Shown: positions 1 through 6,783 of the stretch, piece by piece
How positions within the stretch are numbered: position 1 is the first letter of the stretch
Layout of the letters: the number at the start of each line of letters is the position of its first letter
Assembly: GCA_944385775.1 (NCBI GenBank)
Contig: CALWYM010000038.1
Location: 1 to 15,999 of the forward strand
Reading direction: 5' to 3'
Origin: an uncultured Oscillospiraceae bacterium
GTDB taxonomy: Bacteria; Bacillota; Clostridia; Oscillospirales; Oscillospiraceae
Length of the DNA stretch: 15,999 nucleotides
Translations under genes and position numbers: made by a program
Notes under the pieces: model-generated
The model's input: only the letters and a program-made list of their open reading frames with translations
What the model was told of the DNA's origin: nothing
Database searches by the model: none

Positions 1-38
1 CCTTAACGTTCCGACAAAAGGGCGCACTTCGCATTGAA

Positions 39-67
39 ATTATACCATACTTTACCGAAGGCTTCAA
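39..67 (-). promoter_or_regulatory. Leftward promoter at window edge
   Basis: On the minus strand a -35 TTGAAG (67-62) is followed after 17 bases by a perfect -10 TATAAT (44-39) preceded by an extended TG. Transcription would start near position 32 and leave the window to the left, so the gene it serves is not visible. It points away from perR and shows that positions 1-284 are a divergent intergenic region. The elements are seen directly; function is inferred from their match to the vegetative sigma-A consensus. Confidence 0.55.
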
Positions 68-211
68 GAGCAATATAACGCGCTGACATTAAAAGCGGTC
101 CGCAAGGGAAGTAATGCTCTGTTTTAAGCATTTTATGTCAGATTTTACGGCGGTTTTTCACCGACTGCAACGGCAAAATAAAAAATTTTTTTGAAAATTT
201 TCAAAAACCCC

Positions 212-239
212 TTTACAAAAGAATCTTTTGTGCTATAAT
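212..239 (+). promoter_or_regulatory. Sigma-A type promoter of perR-rubrerythrin operon
   Basis: A -35 TTTACA (212-217) and a perfect -10 TATAAT (234-239) are 16 bases apart, and the -10 carries an upstream TG (231-232), which makes an extended -10. The start of transcription would be near 246, directly in front of the palindromic operator at 252-270. A/T tracts lie just upstream and could act as an UP element. Confidence 0.75.
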
Positions 240-251
240 GAACCTGTAATA

Positions 252-270
252 AATAATAATAGTTATTATT
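252..270. promoter_or_regulatory. PerR/Fur-box-like operator
   Basis: This is a perfect inverted repeat with 8-base arms, AATAATAA and TTATTATT, around the central TAG. It lies between the -10 box (234-239) and the ribosome binding site of the perR-like gene. Its A/T composition and layout resemble the PerR box consensus TTATAATNATTATAA without being identical. Its position, over the first transcribed bases, would suit autorepression by the encoded PerR-type protein. That the protein binds here is inference. Confidence 0.6.
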
Positions 271-284
271 AAGGAGTTGATGAG

Positions 285-692
285 ATGCGACGGTACAGCC
301 GTAAGCGTGAGGCGATATTAAATGCGATTCGTTTATCTGGCACTCACCCTACTGCTGAGTTGATATACAGTCAGCTAAAGCCCCAGTTTCCGGACTTGTC
401 TCTTGCCACAGTTTACCGCAATATAAATGAATTTGTTTCTGACGGCGTGGTAAGCAGTATAGGAGTTGTGGATTCGAAGGAACATTTTGACCGCAATACG
501 GCTCCACATTCCCACTTTGTGTGCAAAAAGTGCGGAGCGATAATTGATGTTTTCTCATTAACCCCGGATCTCAAGGTACTGACCAGGGACCTAAATATTG
601 GGTCGGTAACTGGCTTTCAGGTAACCCTTCAGGGGATATGCAATGATTGCCTTGAGGCAAATGAAAATACTAAGACACAAAAGTCTTTGTAA
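285..692 (+). CDS. perR: PerR-type peroxide-responsive repressor (Fur family)
   Basis: This 135-residue protein is a Fur-family metalloregulator, a cytoplasmic DNA-binding dimer. The N-terminal winged helix includes the recognition-helix stretch LSLATVYRNI (residues 38-47). The C-terminal half has the structural zinc site C80/C83 and C119/C122. The regulatory metal ligands known from Bacillus PerR line up as H21 (in HPTAE), D69, H75, H77 and D88. The aspartate at the last position, rather than the glutamate of Fur, favours PerR over Fur or Zur. In PerR, iron-catalysed oxidation of the histidines by peroxide releases the repressor from DNA. The start is the ATG preceded by AAGGAG (271-276). 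A reverse rubrerythrin follows 34 bases downstream with no terminator between, as expected for a peroxide-stress operon. Family assignment is firm; the peroxide role rests on ligand pattern and context. Confidence 0.88.
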   Translation: MRRYSRKREAILNAIRLSGTHPTAELIYSQLKPQFPDLSLATVYRNINEFVSDGVVSSIGVVDSKEHFDRNTAPHSHFVCKKCGAIIDVFSLTPDLKVLTRDLNIGSVTGFQVTLQGICNDCLEANENTKTQKSL

Positions 693-726
693 AAAATAAA
701 AAATACATAGATGGAGGTATTTTAAT

Positions 727-1314
727 ATGAAAAAATGGGTTTGCAGTGTTTGTGGATACGTTTATGAAGGAGAGAACCCACCTGAGTTCTGCCCTGTTTG
801 CCATGTTCCCGGCTCAAAGTTTGTTGAACAGAAGGGCGATATGAAGCTTGCTGCCGAGCACGAGTACGGCATTTATGACAAGACCGTTAAGAATAATCCT
901 GATGTAAGCGATGAGGACAAGGCATACATTCTTGATCAGCTGAAGGCTAACTTTACCGGCGAGTGCAGCGAGGTTGGTATGTATCTTTGCATGGCACGTA
1001 TTGCCCATCGTGAGGGTTATCCTGAGATTGGTCTTTACTGGGAGAAGGCAGCTTATGAGGAGGCTGAGCACGCAGCAAGGTTTGCTGAGCTTCTCGGCGA
1101 GGAGCTTGAGCCCAGCATGAAGGCTGATACCAAGAGTAATCTGGCATGGCGTGTTGACTGCGAGTTCGGCGCAACTGCCGGCAAGGTAGAGCTTGCTACC
1201 TGCGCAAAGAAGAATAACCTTGATGCTATTCATGACACTGTCCATGAGATGGCTCGCGACGAGGCCCGTCACGGCAAGGCTCTCAAGGGACTTCTGGAGA
1301 GATATTTCAAGTAA
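727..1314 (+). CDS. Reverse rubrerythrin (N-terminal rubredoxin domain)
   Basis: This 195-residue non-heme iron protein reduces hydrogen peroxide (and possibly oxygen, as known for clostridial reverse rubrerythrins) in the cytoplasm. The domain order is inverted relative to classical rubrerythrin: the rubredoxin Fe(Cys)4 site comes first (C6, C9, C22, C25 in VCSVCGY and FCPVCHV), followed by the four-helix diiron domain. Diiron ligands are visible as E79, the E112-x-x-H115 motif, E146 and E179-x-x-H182. The ATG is preceded by GGAGG at 712-716. It follows the PerR-type regulator in the same transcription unit and ends at a strong terminator, so induction by peroxide through PerR is likely. Length and motifs are complete, with no sign of damage. 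Confidence 0.92.
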   Translation: MKKWVCSVCGYVYEGENPPEFCPVCHVPGSKFVEQKGDMKLAAEHEYGIYDKTVKNNPDVSDEDKAYILDQLKANFTGECSEVGMYLCMARIAHREGYPEIGLYWEKAAYEEAEHAARFAELLGEELEPSMKADTKSNLAWRVDCEFGATAGKVELATCAKKNNLDAIHDTVHEMARDEARHGKALKGLLERYFK

Positions 1315-1323
1315 TTTATGAGC

Positions 1324-1360
1324 AAAAAAAGAAGCAGACCTTCGGGTCTGCTTCTTTTTT
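1324..1360 (+). terminator. Intrinsic terminator after rubrerythrin
   Basis: A perfect 10-bp stem (GAAGCAGACC, 1331-1340, with its complement at 1345-1354) closes on a TTCG tetraloop and is followed by six T. Seven A residues before the stem extend the pairing, so it could also work in the reverse direction. It lies 9 bases after the rubrerythrin stop. Confidence 0.93.
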
Positions 1361-1453
1361 AGTTTTATAAAAACCTGATGTTCTCGGATATTTTTGATAT
1401 GCCATTCGGCTGGGATCTCGCAGCGTACGGAAAGAGAAAAGGAACATTATTTG

Positions 1454-1482
1454 TTGACAGTCCTGCATGGGGGATATAAAAT
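1454..1482 (+). promoter_or_regulatory. Promoter of sugar kinase gene
   Basis: A consensus -35 TTGACA (1454-1459) is followed after 17 bases by TAAAAT (1477-1482), one mismatch from the -10 consensus. An overlapping alternative, TATAAA (1475-1480), has a short 15-base spacer. Transcription would start about 28 bases before the kinase start codon. Confidence 0.65.
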
Positions 1483-1516
1483 TTTCATAGATGGAAAATT
1501 GAAAGGAGATTTTCAA

Positions 1517-2485
1517 ATGAGCTTTGATATAGTCGCACTGGGCGAAGCACTTATAGATATGGTGTGGGAAAAGGGCACAGGCAGCGGAGTTACACTTCGG
1601 GGAAACCCCGGTGGTGCGCCGGCAAACGTAATGACCGCTGGAGCAAAGCTCGGGAGAAAAACAGCCGTTATCTCAAAGGTGGGCAGCGACGGCTTCGGAG
1701 AGCTTATAAAGTCTTCCCTGAGGGAAAGCGGCGTTAATACAGACTATATAATTTCCACATCCGAATTTCCCACAACCCTTGCTATGGTGTCGCTGGACGC
1801 TTCGGGAAACAGAAGCTTCAGCTTTTACAGAACGGGTACTGCCGACGTTATGCTGTCATGGGACGAAGTTGACGAAGATGTGATTTCAAATACAAGGATA
1901 TTCCATTTCGGTTCTGTTACCATGACCGCTGAGCCTGTCCGCTCAGCTACGTTCCGGAGCGCCGAAAAGGCGAGGGAAGCCGGAGCTGTCATATCCTTTG
2001 ACCCAAATTTAAGAGAACCGCTTTGGGATAGCATGGAAAGTGCAAGGGAGAATATCCTTCGGGGACTGTCCGTCAGCCATATAGTGAAGCTGTCCTTTGA
2101 GGAGCTGGAATTTCTCACTGACCGGGGAGAAGCTGAGGAGCGGGCAAGAAAGCTTTATGAGCAGTACGGGCTTAAGCTCCTTGTAGTTACTTTAGGAGCC
2201 GACGGTGCGTTCGGCATATGCCCTGACGGGATAGTTTACTCAAGAGCCTACGATACGCCCTGTGTTGACACAACGGGAGCGGGAGACAGCTTCTGGGGAG
2301 CGTTTTTAACAGGATTTCTGGAACTTGAAAAGTCGCCGGCGCAGGTGACAAAAGCCGATTTTGAAAAGCTTTTGCCATTTTCAAACGCCGCGGGGAGTGT
2401 GACAACAACAAAATACGGAGCAATCCCGGCACTTCCCACCCGGGAGGAAATACTCCACTGCATGGATTTTGTGCCCCTGCTGTAA
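1517..2485 (+). CDS. PfkB-family carbohydrate kinase, likely fructokinase
   Basis: This 322-residue soluble kinase of the ribokinase/PfkB family would phosphorylate a sugar with ATP. The N-terminal family motif GGAPAN (32-37) belongs to sugar binding. FDPNLR lies at 161-166, and the C-terminal signature DTTGAGDSF (251-259) carries the catalytic base D257 and the anion hole. The sequence pattern, especially NPGGAPANV near the N-terminus, is that of fructokinases (ScrK type), but ribokinase or 2-keto-3-deoxygluconate kinase cannot be excluded from sequence alone. The ATG at 1517 follows GAAAGGAG (1501-1508); a longer upstream reading frame exists but overlaps the promoter and lacks a binding site. 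It stands alone between two terminators, with no sugar transporter or hydrolase beside it to reveal the substrate. Confidence 0.88.
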   Translation: MSFDIVALGEALIDMVWEKGTGSGVTLRGNPGGAPANVMTAGAKLGRKTAVISKVGSDGFGELIKSSLRESGVNTDYIISTSEFPTTLAMVSLDASGNRSFSFYRTGTADVMLSWDEVDEDVISNTRIFHFGSVTMTAEPVRSATFRSAEKAREAGAVISFDPNLREPLWDSMESARENILRGLSVSHIVKLSFEELEFLTDRGEAEERARKLYEQYGLKLLVVTLGADGAFGICPDGIVYSRAYDTPCVDTTGAGDSFWGAFLTGFLELEKSPAQVTKADFEKLLPFSNAAGSVTTTKYGAIPALPTREEILHCMDFVPLL

Positions 2486-2490
2486 ACAAA

Positions 2491-2530
2491 GCAAACCCCT
2501 TTTAAAGCGAAAGCCTTAAAAGGGGATTGC
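2491..2530. terminator. Bidirectional terminator between convergent genes
   Basis: An inverted repeat of 15 bases with one mismatch (GCAAACCCCTTTTAA at 2491-2505 and its partner at 2516-2530) encloses a 10-base loop. It lies between the ends of the convergent sugar kinase and the minus-strand membrane protein gene. The T-rich tail is clearer on the minus strand, so it may work better for the leftward gene. Confidence 0.75.
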
Positions 2531-2535
2531 TATAT

Positions 2536-2973
2536 TCAGCTTGGATAGTATCTGTCGAGGAAAGCCTCTTTTGTCAGCCAGAAAAGGGGAATATCCTCCT
2601 CCCAATATACCTGAGTCTGCTTTAAGCTGTCAGGACTGAAGCGGACATAAAGCACGTCTCTGGGCGGCCAGTAAAGGCACATATTTATTTTTTCCGCCTG
2701 AGTCATTACCTTGGGGAAGAAGCACAGATAAACCTGTCCGATTTTGTCCTTGTTTGCGTTTTTCATTATTCTCACATTGGCTATAAAAACCTCGCCCATA
2801 TTATCCCAGAAAATGCTTTTTATGGTTTTTCCCAGAAAGCGGGTTCGTACACCATCTCTGTCAAGGTGGAAAATCAAAATATTCTTATAGGTGAAAATGA
2901 TGTAAGTCACAAGCAGGGCGCCGTAAAACAGCGTGTGCAGAGGCTTTCCTGAATATATGGAAAGCCCTGTCAT
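2536..2973 (-). CDS. Small membrane protein, apparently 5'-truncated
   Basis: I do not recognise a named family. The 145 visible residues start with a hydrophobic stretch (about residues 12-30) and continue as a beta-rich cytosolic region (for example RTRFLGKTIKSIFW, 43-56) that resembles bacterial PH-like domains of small membrane proteins. There is no ribosome binding site at the ATG. In the same frame, four further hydrophobic codons (L, F, L, V) extend upstream to a TGA at 2988-2986. This suggests that the frame once continued and that a first membrane helix has been lost. The opposite-strand ceramidase-like gene loses its 5' part at the same point. Whether the remnant is expressed is doubtful, as no promoter is visible on the minus strand. 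The 3' end meets a shared terminator. Confidence 0.5.
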   Translation of the reverse strand: MTGLSIYSGKPLHTLFYGALLVTYIIFTYKNILIFHLDRDGVRTRFLGKTIKSIFWDNMGEVFIANVRIMKNANKDKIGQVYLCFFPKVMTQAEKINMCLYWPPRDVLYVRFSPDSLKQTQVYWEEDIPLFWLTKEAFLDRYYPS

Positions 2974-2985
2974 TACAAGAAACAG

Positions 2986-3517
2986 TCACTGGGGCGCAGT
3001 TCACGGCATAGACGCAATTAAGGTTATTAACTCCATTACGGATATGAAGGACAAAATGCGTATTACCACATCTTCCACCACGGTGGAGCTGGAGGGGCAA
3101 AGGGCTCCTGAGGGTGCTGATATGCAGTATAACAGGCTTTTGGTGGATAATTTCCTCAAAGGCTACCGTCCTGAGCTTTTTGAGGGAGGAAAGCGTCCCG
3201 AAAAGAAGCTTGTGGAGATGATTCCGGGAGGCACCGTGCCGCTTTTAATGCAGCTTGCCATACTGGGTGATACTGCCTTTGTAGGTCAGGCGTTAGAAAG
3301 CTACTGCAAGATTGGCTATAAGTGCAAGGAGGCGTCTCCATTTAAGAATACCGTCGTGGTTACCCACACCGACGGCAGAAGAGCAGGCTACATTCTGGAC
3401 GATGACTCAGCAGGTCATAAGGTATTCCAGAGCGTCGGCGCTGTCCGTCCCGGAAACAATGACGGCAAAATTGTAAAGGGAATGCTTGAAATGTTTGACG
3501 ATGCCATGACGAAATAA
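2986..3517 (+). pseudogene. Ceramidase-like protein, C-terminal fragment (5' end missing)
   Basis: The open frame runs from a GTG at 2933, but its first 17 or so codons are antisense to the minus-strand gene. Recognisable protein begins near 2986. The remaining roughly 175 residues look like the C-terminal part of neutral/alkaline non-lysosomal ceramidase-like proteins found in many Firmicutes: a segment reading VPLLMQLAILGDTAFVGQ, then SPFKNTVVVTHTDGR and a glycine-rich end GAVRPGNNDGKIV. Such proteins are usually more than 400 residues long, so more than half appears absent, including the zinc-binding N-terminal region. No start codon with a ribosome binding site is found, and no promoter. 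The downstream MBL-fold gene starts 22 bases after the stop, indicating a former operon. Family assignment is from memory of motifs; the truncation is seen directly as the lack of any usable start. Confidence 0.55.
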
Positions 3518-3539
3518 ATTGCAACAGGAGATGAAAAGT

Positions 3540-4409
3540 ATGGCTACAAGAAAAATGCCCTGGTATGAATTTGAGAAGAATACATATGAAATTGACGAGT
3601 TTGACTGTGCGTCTATTTTCCTTATAGTCGGCGAGAAAAGGGCACTGCTCCTTGATACCGGCATAGGAATCGGTGACCTTAAGGGTCTTGTGGAGGAGCT
3701 TACCGACAAGCCCTATGACGTCGTAATGACCCATGGTCACGGCGATCATATCGGCGGTTCCGGTTTCTTTGATGAGTTTTATCTTAACGAGAAGGACTGG
3801 GATGGTTACGAGTTCCCCGTGACAATGGACAAAAGGCGCAGCTATGCCACCACTATCAGTACTCGTGAGCACAAGTACTACGGATATGACATGGATGAGG
3901 ATATTCGTCCATGGCCAAAAATGCCTGTAAGAAAACCCCTTGTGGACGGACAGGTATTTGACCTTGGTGGCAGAACCGTTACCGCCTATGAGTGCCCCGG
4001 TCATACCCCTGGTGAGATGGTGTTTATAGACAGCCAGACAAAGATTCTCTTCTGCGGCGATGCCTGCAACAATAACCTTGGAATTATGACCCTTCCCGGT
4101 GACATTAACTTCGTCAGCGTAGAAACTGCCGGAAGAGCCTTAAAGCGCATTATGTTGATGGCAGGGGACAAGTACGACCCTGAAAAGGTCTATAATTCCC
4201 ACCACGATTACAGAGGTCTGGGCGCTCCTCTTGCTAAGGAAATTCTTCCCTATGCCGTTCAGATTTGCGACGAGCTGGTGGCGGGAACTCCGAAGCTTAT
4301 AGATATTCCGGACCCCATGGGCAGAAGCAAGGAACCTGTCAAGGTTGCCACCGTTGACGGCAAGAGCTGGATAAGATTTACCCCCGAGGGTATACATGAC
4401 GTAAAATAA
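3540..4409 (+). CDS. MBL-fold metallo-hydrolase
   Basis: This 289-residue protein belongs to the metallo-beta-lactamase superfamily, which hydrolyses esters, thioesters or lactams with one or two zinc ions. The metal-binding motif THGHGDH gives H65, H67, D69 and H70. H155 (in CPGHTPGE), D174 (in FCGDAC) and the SHHDYRG histidines (H221, H222) complete the usual set, so the active site looks intact. The pattern with ECPGHTPGE is that of glyoxalase II-like hydrolases, but the substrate cannot be told. The ATG at 3540 lies 9 bases after GGAG (3527-3530); an ATG at 3531 is possible but abuts that site. It follows the truncated ceramidase-like gene by 22 bases, so with that gene's promoter gone its expression is uncertain. 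No signal peptide is present; it is probably cytoplasmic. Confidence 0.85.
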   Translation: MATRKMPWYEFEKNTYEIDEFDCASIFLIVGEKRALLLDTGIGIGDLKGLVEELTDKPYDVVMTHGHGDHIGGSGFFDEFYLNEKDWDGYEFPVTMDKRRSYATTISTREHKYYGYDMDEDIRPWPKMPVRKPLVDGQVFDLGGRTVTAYECPGHTPGEMVFIDSQTKILFCGDACNNNLGIMTLPGDINFVSVETAGRALKRIMLMAGDKYDPEKVYNSHHDYRGLGAPLAKEILPYAVQICDELVAGTPKLIDIPDPMGRSKEPVKVATVDGKSWIRFTPEGIHDVK

Positions 4410-4436
4410 GCCTTTTCAATGTACACTTTCTAAAAA

Positions 4437-4482
4437 ACAAAGCAGAAAGTCACGGAGATTTCTCCGTGGCTTTCTGCTTTGT
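4437..4482. terminator. Long hairpin, probable terminator after MBL gene
   Basis: Two 21-base arms (4437-4457 and 4462-4482) pair fully apart from one U-G wobble, around a 4-base loop ATTT. This is an unusually long stem for a terminator, and it has no clean T-run after it on the plus strand (TTGATTAAAA). On the minus strand it is followed by TTTTTTAG. The LysR promoter -35 begins at its last base. Confidence 0.7.
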
Positions 4483-4510
4483 TGATTAAAAAGCATATCG
4501 GTGCTATACT
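4482..4510 (+). promoter_or_regulatory. Promoter of LysR regulator gene
   Basis: A -35 TTGATT (4482-4487) and a -10 TATACT (4505-4510) are 17 bases apart, with an extended -10 TG at 4502-4503. Transcription would start near 4517, giving a leader of about 25 bases. The -35 overlaps the end of the preceding hairpin. Confidence 0.6.
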
Positions 4511-4541
4511 TACTGCCATAAAGCATGAAAGGAAAACAATA

Positions 4542-5432
4542 ATGGAGATACGGGTTCTTAGATATTTTCTTACCGTTGTAAGAGAGGAGAGCATAACAAG
4601 GGCTGCTGAGGTGCTTCACATAACCCAGCCTACATTGAGCCGTCAGCTTCGTGAGCTTGAGGAGGAAGTTGGGGCTACACTCTTTTATCGCGGGGCAAGG
4701 AGGATTACTCTCACTAACGAGGGAATTTTGCTGCGCCGCCGTGCGGAGGAGATACTTCAGCTTGTGGACAAGACCCGACGTGACATAGCCGAAAGTGACA
4801 GCCGAATTGAGGGAACTGTGACAATAGGCTGCGGAGAGCTCAGCGCCGTTTCCGTGTTGCCGGATATTATAAAGGAGTTTCGGAAAAAATACCCTCTTGT
4901 AACCTTCGATCTTTTTACTGCTGCGGCAGATATGGTTAAGGAACAGATGGATAGAGGATTAATTGATATAGGGCTTTTGGTGGAGCCGGTGGAGATAGAG
5001 AGATATGATTTTATGCGGCTTTCACTGAAAGAGCGATGGGTCGTTATAATGCGTCCGGACGACCCGCTGACAGAAAAGGAGGAAATCCGTGCATCGGATC
5101 TTGTGGGAAAACCGCTTATACTGCCTCAGAGAAACAGCGTTAAGGCGGAGCTTAAAAACTGGTTTGGCTCGGTTTACGATGACCTGAACGTGGTTTTTAC
5201 CAGTAACCTGGGCACAAACAGCGGAATTATGGTGGAAAGTTCCCTGGCATGCGCTGTCTTGGTTGAGGGTGCCCTTCCTTTTTGGGACAGAAAAAAGCTA
5301 TCCTTCAGACCCCTTTCTCCGCCACTATACTCTACAAGCGTAATTGCATGGAAGCGTGGACAGCCTACCAGTCCTGCCGTGGGCAGGTTTATTGATTATA
5401 TTCAATGCTTTTTAAGCATGGGAAGCTGTTAG
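4542..5432 (+). CDS. LysR-family transcriptional regulator
   Basis: This 296-residue protein has the length and layout of LysR-type regulators. The N-terminal winged helix-turn-helix (residues about 4-60) contains the typical SITRAAEVLHITQPTLSRQL stretch (17-36). A linker helix follows, then a periplasmic-binding-protein-like effector domain from about residue 90, beginning GTVTIGCGEL. LysR proteins act as tetramers and usually activate a neighbouring target when a small molecule is bound. The genes downstream on the same strand encode a carboxymuconolactone-decarboxylase-like protein and a cupin, the likely targets. The start at 4542 is preceded by GAAAGGA (4527-4532). The effector cannot be deduced from the sequence. 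The family call is firm. Confidence 0.9.
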   Translation: MEIRVLRYFLTVVREESITRAAEVLHITQPTLSRQLRELEEEVGATLFYRGARRITLTNEGILLRRRAEEILQLVDKTRRDIAESDSRIEGTVTIGCGELSAVSVLPDIIKEFRKKYPLVTFDLFTAAADMVKEQMDRGLIDIGLLVEPVEIERYDFMRLSLKERWVVIMRPDDPLTEKEEIRASDLVGKPLILPQRNSVKAELKNWFGSVYDDLNVVFTSNLGTNSGIMVESSLACAVLVEGALPFWDRKKLSFRPLSPPLYSTSVIAWKRGQPTSPAVGRFIDYIQCFLSMGSC

Positions 5433-5469
5433 AAAGAAAGTATTTTATCTGATTCATGTTTTGGATTAT

Positions 5470-5503
5470 TATATAAATGATAAATCTGTGAGCGTATTAT
5501 ATA
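5470..5503. promoter_or_regulatory. Possible regulator site upstream of CMD gene
   Basis: The 146 bases between the LysR gene and the next gene hold a 7-base inverted repeat, TATATAA (5470-5476) and TTATATA (5497-5503), with a 20-base spacer, and a -10-like TATTAT (5495-5500) without a good -35 partner. A weak -35 fits activator-dependent transcription by the LysR protein, but in an A/T-rich spacer the repeat could be chance. Confidence 0.25.
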
Positions 5504-5578
5504 CCACCCATTGAAAGAGGGTGAGTATTGACAGACAACAGACGGTCGGAAAAATTACGGACAGGGAGGAAATAAGAA

Positions 5579-6328
5579 ATGACAGACAGGGCGAGAGAGT
5601 ATTTTGACAGGCTGTTTTCCGGAGAAAGCTGGGAAATGGCTGAAACGGACCCGGAGCTTTGGGAAATTTTCACTGATTTTGCCTTTGACGAGGTGGTAAA
5701 CAGCGATGATTTAGACGACAGAACAAGGTTTGAAGCAATTTTGGCAACGCTTCTCGGCAGCGGAGCTTCGGAGCTTTTTTCACAGGTGGTTCCGGCAGCC
5801 ATAAATTCGGGTCTTACGCCGGTGGAGATAAAGGAGATTATATATCAGTCTGTGGCTTATCTCGGCATGGGAAGGATATATCCGTTTATCAAGGCTGCGA
5901 ACAAAGCATTTTCAGAAGAGGGCGTGAAGCTGCCTCTGCCAGGTCAGTCCACCGTGAACGCTGAAAACCGCCGAGAAAGGGGAAACAGCGTTCAGGTAAG
6001 TATTTTCGGTGATAATATGAAAGAATTTTGGGAGACAGGCTCCCAGGAAATTCGTAATATAAATATATGGCTGGCGGATAACTGCTTCGGAGATTATTAC
6101 ACAAGAACGGGTCTTAACAATAACGAGCGGGAGCTTATAACATTCTGCTTTCTTGCAGCACAGGGAGGCTGTGAACCCCAGCTTGTAAGCCACGCCTCGG
6201 TCAATATGAGAATTGGAAATGACAAGGCTTTTCTTATAAAGGTTATTTCACAGTGCCTGCCATACATTGGCTATCCCAGAAGCCTTAACGCTGTCCGCTG
6301 CGTAAACGAGGCGGCGGCTCAGAACTGA
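5579..6328 (+). CDS. Two-domain carboxymuconolactone decarboxylase-like protein
   Basis: This 249-residue cytoplasmic protein has two AhpD/CMD-like helical domains in tandem. The first is at residues about 35-112 (GLTPVEIKEIIYQSVAYLGMGR is typical) and the second at about 165-245 (GLNNNERELITFCFLAAQGG, then PYIGYPRSLNAVRCVNE). The AhpD peroxidase motif CxxC is absent. The second domain retains C198-E199 and H205 where CMD proteins have active-site residues, while the first domain has no Cys or His at the equivalent place. It is therefore unlikely to be a thiol peroxidase; the reaction is unknown. The ATG at 5579 follows GGGAGGA (5564-5570). A cupin gene starts 16 bases after its stop, and a LysR gene lies upstream. 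This grouping suggests a small regulated pathway for a ring or lactone-type substrate, an inference from family history only. Confidence 0.82.
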   Translation: MTDRAREYFDRLFSGESWEMAETDPELWEIFTDFAFDEVVNSDDLDDRTRFEAILATLLGSGASELFSQVVPAAINSGLTPVEIKEIIYQSVAYLGMGRIYPFIKAANKAFSEEGVKLPLPGQSTVNAENRRERGNSVQVSIFGDNMKEFWETGSQEIRNINIWLADNCFGDYYTRTGLNNNERELITFCFLAAQGGCEPQLVSHASVNMRIGNDKAFLIKVISQCLPYIGYPRSLNAVRCVNEAAAQN

Positions 6329-6344
6329 TAAGGAGACTAAAATT

Positions 6345-6734
6345 ATGGAAAATATAAGTGTATTCCCCATTGGAGAGAAAAATGACGCGTATGCTCCGTA
6401 TTTTGTCGGTCAAAGCTATCTTAAAATGTTAACAACCGAAAGAGTTACTGTTGCTAACGTAACCTTTGAGCCGGGGTGCCGCAATAACTGGCACATTCAT
6501 CATAAGGGCGGACAAATTCTTTTGTGCACAGCCGGTCGGGGCTGGTATCAGCAGTGGGGCGAGGACCCGGTAATGCTGAAGCCGGGAGACGTTGTAAATA
6601 TTCCTCCTGAGGTTAAACACTGGCACGGAGCCGCAAAGGACAGCTGGTTTTCTCATATTGCCATTGAGGTGCCTGCTGAGGGAGCGTCAAATGAATGGTG
6701 TGAGCCGGTTTCCAATTACGACAGCCTGGAGTAA
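6345..6734 (+). CDS. Cupin-domain protein
   Basis: This 129-residue single-domain cupin is a small beta-barrel with a metal site. First-motif ligands are H50, H52 and Q57 (in HIHHKGGQ), with glutamine in place of the more common glutamate. The second motif, PGDVVNIPPEVKHWHG, supplies H94 (or H92). The C-terminal stretch DSWFSHIAIEV is typical of cupins found beside CMD-family genes, including enzymes such as (R)-mandelonitrile lyase-like proteins, but the reaction here is unknown. The start at 6345 follows AAGGAG (6330-6335) and lies 16 bases after the CMD stop, so the two are co-transcribed and probably act on the same compound. After its stop there is no hairpin before the next promoter, so read-through toward the tetR unit is possible. 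Confidence 0.85.
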   Translation: MENISVFPIGEKNDAYAPYFVGQSYLKMLTTERVTVANVTFEPGCRNNWHIHHKGGQILLCTAGRGWYQQWGEDPVMLKPGDVVNIPPEVKHWHGAAKDSWFSHIAIEVPAEGASNEWCEPVSNYDSLE

Positions 6735-6783
6735 AACTAGCAGTCTCACATACTTACGGTCGGAAAAAATTGCATATAAATTA

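Noticed and set aside
814..1272. Long minus-strand frame opposite rubrerythrin
   Set aside because: Rubrerythrin is certain from its motifs; the opposite frame is a by-product of its codon use and has no recognisable domain or start signal.
5528..5556. TTGACA at 5528 as a -35 for the CMD gene
   Set aside because: Seventeen bases on there is only AAAATT, not a usable -10, so a chance match is more likely.
5542..6772. Short repeat ACGGTCGGAAAAA at about 5543 and again at about 6755
   Set aside because: Only 13 identical bases in two intergenic regions, not palindromic and with no mobile-element context; too short to support a feature.
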